DNA of 64,000 bases from Halichondria panicea (taxonomy: Eukaryota; Porifera; Demospongiae; Suberitida; Halichondriidae). Below are positions 41,593 through 53,600 of the stretch, piece after piece (position 1 is the stretch's first letter; each line of letters begins with the position of its first letter). The DNA lies in the NCBI RefSeq assembly GCF_963675165.1, contig NC_087378.1:1175001-1239000 (forward strand). Reading direction: 5' to 3'. The notes below the pieces were generated by a model. It was not told the origin of the DNA. It searched no databases and was given only the letters and a program-made list of their open reading frames with translations. The translations under genes were made by a program, and so were the position numbers.

Positions 41593-42996
41593 CTATTCTT
41601 TAGGATCTGTACATTGATATTTTATTTGTGGATCAGGGCTCCATTGGCTACCATTGGGATTAGAGCACCAGCACTTCGTTTCTTCTTTCTCAGTTACTCT
41701 GCATTGTATACTCTTATAGTATCCTTTGCAATTACATCCTTCATTCCATTTTCCATCCTCTCTTTTTTCCTCCCAACAATTTTTGTAATCAACATTTGTT
41801 GAATTTGGCCTATCACCACCTGGAAAAATAAGAATAATTAAACCTATCACAACATGAGATTCATCCTTACAATTTATAACCTCCATGGGTTGAACGTCAA
41901 CTCCACGAGCTCTCAGTGCACATTTCTGGACTCTCCATTCACATCTACTGCTGTAACTTTTTCTATCGTAAGGTATAGAGCAAAATGATCCTTGTTTTAC
42001 GTTTGTGCAGTTGTTCTGACACTGTAAATAAATAGAAGTGAGAGCTTAACACAACAATTGGTCTGATATTGATCAGAGATTAAGTGTTGAGAAGCCATTA
42101 TCATAACGAACAATTAAATATGCATGCAGCCCACTAAAAGACTCACATGTTCTGGGATTGGTAGTACGGCATCTTCATCTTCAGGCAGTTCTTGTCCAGA
42201 ATTAGGCAAGAACAAGTTGATATCTCCGCTTCCAAAGTGCTCCTCAGAAGAGTTCATACTCAATGTTCGTGGTAGAATGCATTGCACAATTTGTCTGCAC
42301 TTGTCAACTAATACTGTCAACCTAGAATGGAAAGAGTACATAATTATGCATGTGGCTACTATAGGTATAAGAGCAGTTCAACTTTACCTGAAACATATGG
42401 TTCCATTGTTGCCAGCCTCTTTTTTCCACTGGTAAGTTCTAGGCAAATCGTAGATTGAAACTGCATCCCATGTAGAGAATTCAATAGCCTGAAAAAACTT
42501 TATGTCAACAGCTATTGTTCAAAACATACTCTAAACTCACTGTATTGTCTTTAATGGTATAGGCTTCTGAATTTTCTGTGTCTTTAAAAGTCTCAAACTC
42601 TCCAATTGTATGTTTCGTGTTTTCAACAAAAGCTTCCACTTTAAACCATGATGGTCCAGGAGTATTCAGATCAGGACATTTTGTCCTATACACTTTCACT
42701 GTAGACATATATAACATTATTATAAAATGCAAACAACCCTCGTTTATAAATTATGCTGCTGACATTATTAGGGTATATACATGCAAGAGTAATAACTCAC
42801 CATCAATATTTAGATTGTTCAATGGCGAGTAGTAATTTTCATGTAACTTCATTGCATATAGACTTGTTGCAGAATGGTTCATTTTGTCACTGCACTTCAG
42901 ATTGCATTGTTGGGGAGCTACTGCATTGATTGACAGCAAGAGGAGGACTGCCAGCAGTGCCAGGACTCTGGTGCAGGAACTTGGAGTGAGCTGCAT
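41593..42996 (-). CDS. Secreted thyroglobulin type-1 domain protein A
   Basis: Six exons: 42996-42801, 42698-42541, 42488-42388, 42321-42147, 42021-41871, 41819-41593 (1008 nt, 335 residues). It begins with a signal peptide (MQLTPSSCTRVLALLAVLLL). The novel N-terminal half shares VKVYRTKCP and CFRLTVLV with gene B. A Cys-rich block (CQNNCTNVKQGSFCSIPYDR, CEWRVQKCALRA) is vaguely Kazal/follistatin-like. The C terminus is a thyroglobulin type-1 domain: NCWEEKREDGKWNEGCNCKG, YYKSIQC, then the CWC core. Such domains often inhibit cysteine proteases or occur in matrix proteins; the role here is unknown. The 51-nt last intron (41820-41870) is in frame without a stop, so retention would still be translated. 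Confidence 0.8.
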
Positions 42997-43077
42997 CTTT
43001 GCTATTTTTGCTTTTCTATCAAGAGCTGAAGAAGTAGATTGGCTTCGAATGATGGAAAAGTAGCTCTCCCATTCACC

Positions 43078-43083
43078 TTTATA
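43078..43083 (-). promoter_or_regulatory. TATA box of gene A
   Basis: CATATAAAGG on the minus strand, about 82 nt before the gene A ATG. This leaves room for a 5' UTR of roughly 50 nt. Confidence 0.6.
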
Positions 43084-43120
43084 TGGAGCAGTACTGCAGC
43101 AGCTACACCCCCTCTAGCCT

Positions 43121-43186
43121 AGCTGGGCGGAGCCCGGCACCCGTTCCCAACGGGTGCCGTCAGGGACGGTCGGGCTCCGCCCAACT
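43121..43186. repeat. GC-rich nested hairpin
   Basis: Outer arms AGCTGGGCGGAGCCCG (43121-43136) and its near-complement at 43171-43186, with an inner perfect 10-bp stem GGCACCCGTT/AACGGGTGCC around CCC. It stands out from AT-rich surroundings just upstream of the gene A TATA box. Confidence 0.85.
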
Positions 43187-43332
43187 ACCTCTAGCCTTGT
43201 TCCCAGGCCGATTTTGTTCTAAAGAACTGGTTAGCGATAAAATTAATGTTCGCGATGTTCGCGGTAATTATGGGCCAGGAATCGAGGCTATAATGCCCAC
43301 GGCTACTATAATCAAAGAATCTTGTGAGCCAG

Positions 43333-43378
43333 TAGCCTCGAATCCAGGCCGATTTTAATCGGCCTGGTCTCGAGGCTA
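43333..43378. repeat. 46-bp palindrome
   Basis: TAGCCTCGAATCCAGGCCGA and its complement around a central TTTTAA. Related words (TAGCCTCGATTCAAGGCCGA) occur at 1623 in NUP58, which suggests a dispersed element end. Confidence 0.75.
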
Positions 43379-43908
43379 GTGAGCCAGAGGTGCTTAGCGC
43401 TTGTGGCCGGAGCATTTATAATTAAAATTAATGTGTTGCACAAAAAACTGGTTAAAAAAATATCTTTGCAACAAAATAAACTGGAGAGCGGCCTATTAAA
43501 AAACAAAATCGACTGGAAAAACAATTATTGAGTATGTAGCTACATGTACGTAGTGATACACATTAATTTTTACACGTTGAGTAGTAGCCTTCACTTCTCA
43601 GGCGATATTCTTGGAACACAGCTCAATTCACTGCACAAATAATATAATTATGCTGCTTATATATCACTTGAAATTTGCATCACACTACATGCAGGTTTTA
43701 CATACATAACACTATGAACACTGCCATGGTAGTATCACTGTAAACACTGCATGTGAACACATTGTCAAATACAGCAACGCAATTGGGCAGTGTAGTGACA
43801 CTGCATGTCTTTAGGTTCACATACAGCAAACAAACACGTCACTATAACAAACAATTGATATATACATGCAATATATATAGGTACTCACACCATGCATATA
43901 CAAGCTAC

Positions 43909-45688
43909 TTACAATGCCATGGATTCATTTCCACAGTCCACAATACTTGGCTCTGACATTTGTGCTCCATACTTCGAGGAGCACCAACAAGTCATGAATT
44001 TTATGTCTTGCTCAATCATGCACTGAATTGGTTGATATTGGCCTTCACAATCACACTGTGGTATCCAAGAAGAATTAATGGATTTGTAAAACTCCCTGTT
44101 TTGTCGACAAATTGGAGCTAAGTTGAGCGTCGTTTCCTTGGCGATATCTTCATGGATGTCATCCTCAGTTGAAGATATGTTGTCAGCTAAATCATCGTAA
44201 TAGTCTGTTAGAGTGTCGTCATACAATTCTTCCAATGCCTGTATCTCAATGTCCTTTACATGTGCAATACACTTTTCTATCCTCTCACAAGCTGTACTGT
44301 TTTCTTCCAACACTGTTAGCCTATAAAAGAGGCGTTACAAATTAACACTATATATATTAAACGAGCATCAAACATATGCGGTTTTTGCAAGTTTTATGTC
44401 GGTACGTGTGTCTGTATGACATCACAATTACCAGAGGCTATAGCAATGTGTCAATTTGGCTCATTTGCTTCGTGCTAAACATTCTTTAGTAAATATACGG
44501 TATATAGCTATGATATACCTGAAACATACTGATCCACTTTGGAGGTTTGAGTCAGTAACCTGAGGGGCTTTCCATATATGTCTTCCAGGAAAGTTGTAAA
44601 GTGATGCTTCACAAGGATAAAATAGCACTTCCTGTGCACGGAAATAACATCACTTAATGTCATGGTCAGTTTGTCTCAGCTCATGATGTATGAATGGAGT
44701 CATAAGTATTATATAATTTATACAACGTACCGGTTACGTCGGGTGGTCTCTTGGCATTATTAGGACATGGAATTGATTATCTCATAATTATGATTTAAGC
44801 AACGGATATTATAGTATAAGTGCATGCATGCATACATGCAGAGCCTCCAAGTATAGATTTTTAAATACTGAGTTCTCTCTTTTAATTCAAAAATAGGTAT
44901 AATTATAGACAATCATAATATGCTGCACTGTGACCTTTTGTTAGTTTATACAGAATAACTGCATGGCTTAGTTTTGTGAAAGGGACAGTGTATAGCATCC
45001 CTACAGCTTTAGTAACTCTTGCCCTATATACTGGTCATGCTATAGAAAGTAGCCATAAACAGCATTTCATCATGTTTTTGCTCCTTTTAGTACACGTATA
45101 CATGACTGAAAAGAAGCTGAAAAGAAAAGTTATACTTGGAGCATTAACAATGACTAGCTTACCAGCCAAGATTAAGGTAGGCTTACTGTGGCAGTGTCAC
45201 ATTGGTAGAAGTCCTGGTAGTGGGACATTGGGATTAGCCGTCCAGTGTCTAGCTGCGGTTCCTTTGAGTCACTGGTGCTTTCATTAGTACCCTCCTGGTC
45301 CCAGTACGCTTCAAGTTGATACCATCTTGGAAGTAATGACCCATTTGAGATGGGACACTTTGTTCTGAACACTTTCACTGCAATTGAGAAAATGTAAACA
45401 ATTCCAGCCAGGTCATGTAATTTATACTACAATGAATTCACCTTTAATCTCCTCATTTGACATAAAATTATCAGCATTAATAGCCAAGGAGTATCCATTT
45501 GCTTCTTTCATTTGAGGGCAAGTTATTGTTGGTCTGCTTTTGCTCTGATTATTGCAGCTCCTAAACTCATACATTGGAGCCAATGGCCCCTGCTTACTTT
45601 TTTCATTCTCAACAGGCTTGCTTGTCACAGTGATTGCAAGGAAAATAATGAGAAAGCATAAGCTTTGATGGTACTTGCCTTCCAGCAT
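43909..45688 (-). CDS. Secreted thyroglobulin type-1 domain protein B
   Basis: Four exons: 45688-45442, 45377-45187, 44631-44519, 44320-43909 (963 nt, 320 residues). N-terminal signal peptide (YHQSLCFLIIFLAITVTS). It shares VKVFRTKCP, the CFRLTVL junction and the same intron phases (1, 0, 2) with gene A, so the two are tandem paralogs. An acidic linker (ELYDDTLTDYYDDLADN) follows. The C-terminal thyroglobulin type-1 domain reads ICRQNREFYKSINSSWIPQC, DCEGQYQPIQC, TCWCS. Gene A has an extra Cys-rich block absent here. Divergent from the ferlin, 204 bp apart. Function unknown; a secreted matrix or protease-inhibitor role is inferred from the domain only. Confidence 0.8.
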
Positions 45689-45892
45689 TGCTCTAGGTAT
45701 AGAGATTGTTTAGACCAGTTCATATAATTTTGCTTTTTATTAAAATGCAGGCAAGGTATTCACTACGCATGCGCAAACTATAGAGGATACAGGAAGTTGG
45801 TGGTGAGAACTTAGAGGGCTTCTCTGCACTGAGAGCTGAGGTCTTCACAAAGAAGCTGCTTGTCTGGACGTATTGCTGCTACAGAGGCCAAG
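45689..45892. promoter_or_regulatory. Divergent promoter, gene B/ferlin, with NRF-1-like site
   Basis: 204 bp between opposing ATGs. CGCATGCGCA at 45766-45775 matches the palindromic NRF-1 core. Confidence 0.5.
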
Positions 45893-48800
45893 ATGTCGCT
45901 GACGGTGGTAGTCAAGTCAGCAAGCAAACTCCCTAATGTGGAGAGGTTCTCTAAGAGTGACCCAATGACTGTTGTCACACTACAAGGTATGCATAGTAGA
46001 TGCATTCTCAAAGGGGCAGATCCCCCCCCCCCCCCCCCCTAGTATAGCACACACACTGCACAGTTATTTTTAGTGAAGCCTTTATGAGTTTATGTGCATA
46101 TTTATCCGAGTGTATTATCTCAATTAACGTGCATTTACCAAACATAGATGGGTTTAGGTTACCATTTAAGGGGATGACAGTAGTGCTCACATTGAACCCC
46201 ACTGCTATACTTATCGATTCTTGTCACGTTTTGTCACTTTTAGCACGTCTTTGGGTGTTTAAGGTGTCACATGTGTCCTTCATTTATTGAAGGCTTTTCA
46301 CATAGCATAGTACACATTGTGAATGGTTGTCCTATTGTAATGTCTGCATGTACCTGTCCATTGAAACGCTCTCACCTCTGTTAATTAAGCTTGAGCAATG
46401 GGCTCTTGATTTTGCTAACCTCCCACTTTTGTGTGTCGCTTCTCGTGATTAATGATGTGTGGTGAGGTTAGCTATGTGTGGTTAGAACTGTAACCTAAGA
46501 AACCTTTCTCAAATTGTTTTCACAATGTACGGCGATTTCCCTGGACATTATTATGCTTTGACTATAGTAATCTGGTATGCTCTTAGGTGTCAAGCAGAAG
46601 ACTGCAGTCATTGACAACAATTTGGATCCAGAATGGAATGAGGTGAGCTCTGGTTTGTTGCTAGGTGATGTTAGTATTGTCCTGATCAATGTCCTATGGG
46701 CTCATTCATAGAATTGGCTTGTGCCCACTAATGGACCTATTGTATGGCACTGGTTTCCTAGCAATATTCGTACTCGTGGTCTGAGTTATAAAAATGGGCC
46801 CTATATTATATCTCTACTACAAAGCCCACCCCCCACCCCCCTTCACAGTGTCACTGCGTGTGATAGCTAATTATCTCTGGTAGGGAATATAATTATTAGG
46901 GATAATTATTTGGGCATGAGCATACTGTACCTATATAGCCTGTATCACTAGGTAACTGATCCAATATTGGATAGTGGGTACATTTCGGTTAATTTTCACG
47001 GAATAGCAGCCTTTTTGCAGCATGCATGCATGCGATATTAAATTCGTGGGTATAAATGTTCGCAGTACATGCTTAATCAGCGAAAACCGCGAACATTTAA
47101 CCTGCTGTATGGTATGTTTAACTAGTCAAAAGCCTTCTTAAACAGTATCTGTTTAACCCCTTCAGAGCCTGGAATTCCCGCTGCAAAGTGCACTAGCCAA
47201 CTCTGAGGTTCTCAAAGTGGAAGTGTTTGATCACGAGAAAATGGGTCGTAACAGGTGAGTGAGAGAGAATGGAAGCTGTACACATTGTGAATGTAATATG
47301 AGCCATGAGAACAGATGTTATATCCATAGATATTCTGAGAATCTTAAAACGTTCATACAAACATACATGTACCAGTAGCTGGGGTATTGTTCAAAACGCC
47401 ACATGTAGTATCCATTGTGTAGGCAGAGGTCAGTGTGTGTTTTTTGCACTCCCAATTATTAAGGAATTCATGGCCATCCCATTATCATCACAACCAAGTG
47501 ACCTTATAAGTATACTTTAATTGTGTTCAGCTGTTGTAGATGGTGCTGAAAATATTCATACTTAGGGATTAATTGTGTCCCCTTGCTGTCCGTCAATTCT
47601 CTGCGCATGTTGTAAGCATAATTATTATACGTACATGTACAGTTGTATAAAGCAGAGGATATTCTAGTTCCACATTCTATTATTTTATTGATGCTGCAGA
47701 ATTCTTGGTTCAGCGGACGTACCGCTGAGAGAGGCTGTGTCCAATGGCAAGCAGTCCATCAACGCTACCCTCAAGGGCAAGAAAGGAGACATGCTTGACG
47801 TGAGAACTCTGTCTCTCTTATAATTAATAATATAATTGGTGTTGGGTGGGTTGGTGTAAACCTAATAGTGCTAACTCAGCATATTTCATGGGGTCTTATA
47901 TGAAGTATCAACCATAATTTTATATTTATTTGTCTCTAAGGGAAATTGTGGTTGCTTAAGGAATGTTGTGTTAGGTTCGTCATGAGAATGTTGCTAATTT
48001 TGGCCAAATAGATACATTTTGTAGTAGGGGAACGCTAAATATTGACGAGGGGCGTGCAGTGTAATTGGTGTGAGGTACGTGGCCTCTGTGTGGGTGATAT
48101 GTAAGGTTTGTAACCACCTGAGGCTATTACCTGCTTGTATGCATCAGTACCAAGAACCATCTCATGCTTGGGAACTTGTAGATGATGCCCAGACTTTTGT
48201 CTCTGCCAATTTTTCTGTTACTGATACCCCTTTAAAATTTTGTGTGGCCACACAATGGTTTTTTTTGGTTCTTCTATTATATGTGCTTTGTTGGGCCTTT
48301 GTACGACCATTTTAATTGCTTAGTACCGTACTACCAAATCGAGCATGTCGTTAGCTGCATTGTAGTGAAAAGTGTTTTTTTACTTGATCTCTTTGATCGG
48401 TTCTTTTGATTGGTGAAACGATTTGGGAACTCTCTATGAGCATATAATTATAGCAGCTGTAGGGTGATCTGTTTTCTGGCCACACAACTATAGACATGAT
48501 GGTTCAGTCTTCAGTCTGTGTGCATGAGATGTGCTCCACTGAACCGGGTACTCACACATTCACACACTGCCTAAAATAGAATTTACAATTATCAAAGTAG
48601 ACTGTGAAATGTGTGTTTTAAGTTCCAATTAGAATCATTAATATGTGGGTACCCCTAGCTTAATGATTGGCTGTCACTACACAATGATTATAGTACGTAC
48701 CTTGTTTGTTTCTTGAATATTTCCTTCTGATAAAACGTATGTTCTTTATCCCCCATGACTGACAATAGTACTCACTAAACAGGTCGACTATGGCTAGATG

Positions 48801-50579
48801 TCTTAATTTATTACTTATTACTTATTACTAATTAAAGTATTGTGTAAAAATGTGAAAGACGGCCTGGTATACACTGTCTGCGCATGCGTCAATTGCCCCC
48901 AAGATTCTTGGGGGTCGAGATAAATTACTCTCCTTTGCTTGTACTTTTTGTGTGCATGCGGAATTGAAATTTTTTAGGTGAGGTGATAACAAGTAATTTT
49001 TTTAAATAGTGAGTGCATGTTTATATACATACCGTATATCTTCTAATTTATCGGACAGCAAAAAATAATTATTTTGGAAATTGTCTGGGTATAATTGGAA
49101 CAGATTTTTATAGAGCATGCAAAGTGTCCGGAATAATTAGAACAAGCAAGCAGCTGCATGCGAGCTAGCTAAGTTTAATAGAACAGTGTGCGACTGAATA
49201 GTTGCACTAGCTATCTAAAACTAGCTCTCAAAGCTATCTAACTGCAACACTCTAAGTCTTACTTGCCGTCTATGAATGAAACTCAACTTTTCAAGGGTAT
49301 TGTCCGGATATTTAGAACAAATGTAATATTAAAGCACTGGAGTGTCCGTTGTATTAGAACAACGAAAATTGCCCAAAAGAGTGTCCGGGGTAATTAGAAG
49401 TGTCCGATAAATTAGAAGATATACGGTAATTATGTACTTGTTTACAAGTTGAATATTTTGCTGCTGGCAACAACATGTGTACTAAGATGTTCAATAATCG
49501 CTGCATGTACTCACTAAACAGGTCGACTATGGCTTGATGTCTTCCTGTGTGTGTGGTATATATATTATTGTGTGTATTATACTTACGTAACAGGGTCATG
49601 CACACTTATGTGTTTCTGCTCATGCAGGCTAAGATCAAGTTGGACATCACGTACACTGCTCCCGCCGGGAGTGGAGGGGGTGGAGGTGACGATGGTGGAG
49701 ACGATGACGATGAGGAGGGTGGTGGTGGTGGAGGAGGTGAGGGCGTGTGTGTGGAGGGGGTGGGCATGTGTGTGGAGGATGTGTAGAGAGTGGGCAGCAC
49801 TTGGCCCTACTTTCTACTTTTGAATGCTGATTGCTAGTACTTGGTTGCCATAATTGATATGCCATTGCTTAGTTACCAGGTATTTGTAAACACATTCTTA
49901 GAGAGTTTGTTTGCACTCATGTGATGGTGCATGTGATGATGGTGCATGTGATGGTGGTGCATGTGATGGTGCATGTGATGGTGCATGTTACTCAAGGTGT
50001 GGTTTGAAAATGTGCACTGTCAACAAATACCACAGAGATCATATTACGTATAAAATGACGTACTGTGTATATAAACGCGGCTTCTATTCCTGGGATGGCA
50101 ATCATACACTTCCTTCGCTATGCACACAATCAAATTGTCTAGAGTCTATTCCTAGTACAGTCAGTTGCCCTGCTCCAACAGAAATAAGAGAGATTTGGCA
50201 ATGTCTACATGTAGCTATAATAATACTCTAAGTATACTTTGGCTGTGAATATATTATACTGGCTATTAGTTCCTGTAGCTGTTAGAATATGCCTTTCAAG
50301 AAGAAGAAGTCATCCACCAAGGATGTGTCTGACTCTGAGGATATAGAGGAACCTAGCGAGCCTGATCTTGTTGAAGATGATGATCTGGGTCAGTAGATCG
50401 ACACTGTCCTTGACACTGATCTGAGTCTCTTAAAGGCCACCACAGTATTATAGCTACAGTGGGCCTGAGCCTCTATGATATTGGTTTAGCAAAGCCATCC
50501 GACACACTTGATTAAACTCACTTTAATTATGCTTGTTCGGTTACATAATTATGCTTGTTCGGGCGTAATCAATTAAGTG

Positions 50580-50616
<37 letters not shown>

Positions 50617-53600
50617 GACATGACAATGACGTACACGTATCTGATGAAGTAATCATCAATCTGCCCCCCCCCCTTCAGGTGAGGCAGATGGTGATGAAGA
50701 TGGAGAAGGTGGCGAAGGTGGTGAGGGTGGTGAGGAGGGGGAGGCTGGTGAGGAGGGTGGAGCTGGTGGAGCTGGTGGAGGGGGCGGTGGATCAAAGTAC
50801 GTCACCGTTACAGTCTACACTGTATCTATACTGACATCTCTGTAACCTGTAGAGCATTGTACATGCATACATGTATATAGCAGCTTCTTGCAGCCTTTGC
50901 TTTTATGTGTAAAGTTCAACGACAGTAGCCATGATGCATAACTTGAGTTAGGATGTCCTTTTTGTTTTTCATAGTGCTACAACATAGTCTGTGCCTTTGA
51001 GCCTAATTGTATCTTGAAGAGAAGTATATATATGGGCGTTTTTTCTGAGCTAGTAATAAAAGTGGTGATATCATACGCTTAGCCTCTATGATCCACAGCA
51101 ATAACTTATTTTGTAATTTGCCACGGTTACATTTTATACCAAGTATGGATCATAATTGTGCTCCCCTGCCATCTCTTTCCTACAGACCCACCAAGAAGTC
51201 TCAGCGACGCAAGACTGGCCAGAGGAACAAGCTTCCCAACAAGGTCATGGACTTTCAAGTGCGTATTCACATACTCGAGGGCCGACAGCTGGTGGGCAGT
51301 GGGATCAACCCTGTCGTTAAGGTGATTTGCGGCAAGGACATCCAGGAGACCAGTATTCAGAAGGGGACCAACAGTCCAAGTTGGGACCAGGTGAGTGTGT
51401 GTGTGTGTGGGTGTGTGTGTAGTATGTTGTGTGGGTGTATGTGTAGTATGTTGTGTGGGTGTATGTGTGTAGTGTACGTAACTACAACTCATTAATTAGA
51501 TACAATGTAATTGAAGCCTCCGATCGATGCATTACTTTAATTACTCTGGTAATTGATTAACAAAAAGCGTGTAATTTCTCAACTTGTTATTATTGGCTCC
51601 GTTATGAGCAAATTAGTCACGGTATTGAGTGGAGAACCACTACTGAGAAACAGTTGTAATTGCATGCTTCTCATGTCTATTTGGTTGACTGAATTGTGTG
51701 TGCTCAACCTTAAGTCCTTTGCAGTCGACCAGTTGGGGAAATCCCATACGAATTCTGTGTGTTACTTGCACGAACAGTCTAATACTGATACCCCTCCCTC
51801 CCTCCCAGGTGCTGTTCTTCAACATGAAGGAACTTCCTTCCGAGATGTTCGATCGTATCGTGGACGTCAAAATCCTCAATGCCAAGAGAGTTGTGTTTGA
51901 CGCTCTGATTGGCTCGTTCAAATTCGATCTGGGCATGGTGTACGACGAACCAGAGCACTGCTTCATACACAAGTGGCTACTTCTAACGGACCCTGGGGAT
52001 TCGGGCGGAGCTGCTAAGGGCTACCTCAAGGTCAGCATCCAGATCCTAGGCCCTGGAGATGACCCCAAACCATCACCCAGCGATATAGGACAGGAGACTG
52101 TGGATATTGAGTCGTGAGTTGTTTGTATAGTGGGTAATTTTCGGGGGGCAAAATATATTCGTGGTTGTGCAATATTTAGTCAGTTCGTGCATGGATATTA
52201 TTTTTGTGTTTGCTGCTTGCACTGCAGGTAAAGTAAATAATCACAGTCAATGTTGCTTCATTCGTTGGTAAAATATTTGTGGTCCAGTGTGTTCAACCAC
52301 GAGAAAACCACGAAAATTACCGATACATGTACAGTGAATGCATGTATGACTGTATGCAGGGGGAACTTTGTATGTGTGTGTGTGTGTGTATGTGTGTGTG
52401 GTATTTGGCATGTGACACTTACATAATCTGTTACTGTCGGAAGTATCGGCAAAACTACGTGTGTTGCTGTCAACAAAGCTTACTACATTTCCTTCGTCTT
52501 CACATTGGTGGTTTGCATGCACCAGTGTGTGTGTGTGTTATGGAGTTAAACACGTTGTTATCTTGTCACACCTAGAAACCTCCTCCGCCCGTCTGGCGTT
52601 CGATTGGTCCCTGGCACTCTCACCATCCGTGTCATCCGAGGGGAGGACCTTCCACAAATGGATGCCGGGTATTTTGAGGGAATCAAGAAGATCCTCCGAG
52701 TTGGAACGGTACAAAAGGAGCTGGTTGACCCCTACTGCATTGTGAACTTTGCTGGGCACAAAGGGCGCACAGCTGTCATCTGGAATGAGCAAGATCCAGA
52801 ATGGAACCGTCAGATCAACCTCGGTGTCAGGGTAGGTGTATGGCATTGTATACTGCTGATCAATGCAGTATCCCCCAGCCCACTGTCTCACCCTTTCTTC
52901 CACTATCCCTCACTCTGTCCTTTTTCCTCACTATGTGTACAATGTATTTGTGCAAGTAAGGGGAGAAGATGATTAAGTATGGCTATTATGATAGTTAGTA
53001 CATTTCATCTTTCCTCTGCAGCTGCCCTCCATGTGTGAGAGAATCAGATTTCAAGTGAAAGACAAGTAAGCTAGCCCAGCTAGCTAGCTCCTTCTTTGCT
53101 GGATACCCACTGTGTTAGTGCATGTCTTGTCTCATTCTGTATTACTTAGCTATTATAGCTAGGACCTCTTATTTCAAGGCACCCTGTAAATGTAATTTCC
53201 TCTGTGTAAGCTAGCACATTCATTTGCTGTGGTTTCTCCCTGCAGGGATCGAGCTAACAAGGATGACTACATTGGTACCTGCTTTCTCAACCTCTCCCAC
53301 ATCCAAGCACCTGGAGAGACAGGTACGTATAGAGCAGCTGCATACATCTTTGACTGCATGCATGGTTGCCAGTGTTTGCACACACACAATACGGAGTACT
53401 TGTATAGGAATCTACAACTCTTGTGAAGTGGGTGACATCAGGCGTATATTCATGTACTCCTCCTGGTGACATGCAATTAGTATGAAATGAATGTTTCTTG
53501 TTCAGGTTTTCCTCCCACCTATGGGCCGTGTTTCATCAACATGTACGGCTCTCCCCGAGAGTTCTCTGACCTCCCCGACAAGTTTGAGTATCTTAACAAG

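Noticed and set aside
49600..49865. Minus-strand Pro/His-rich frames
   Set aside because: Shadow of the Gly/Asp-rich ferlin linker exon.
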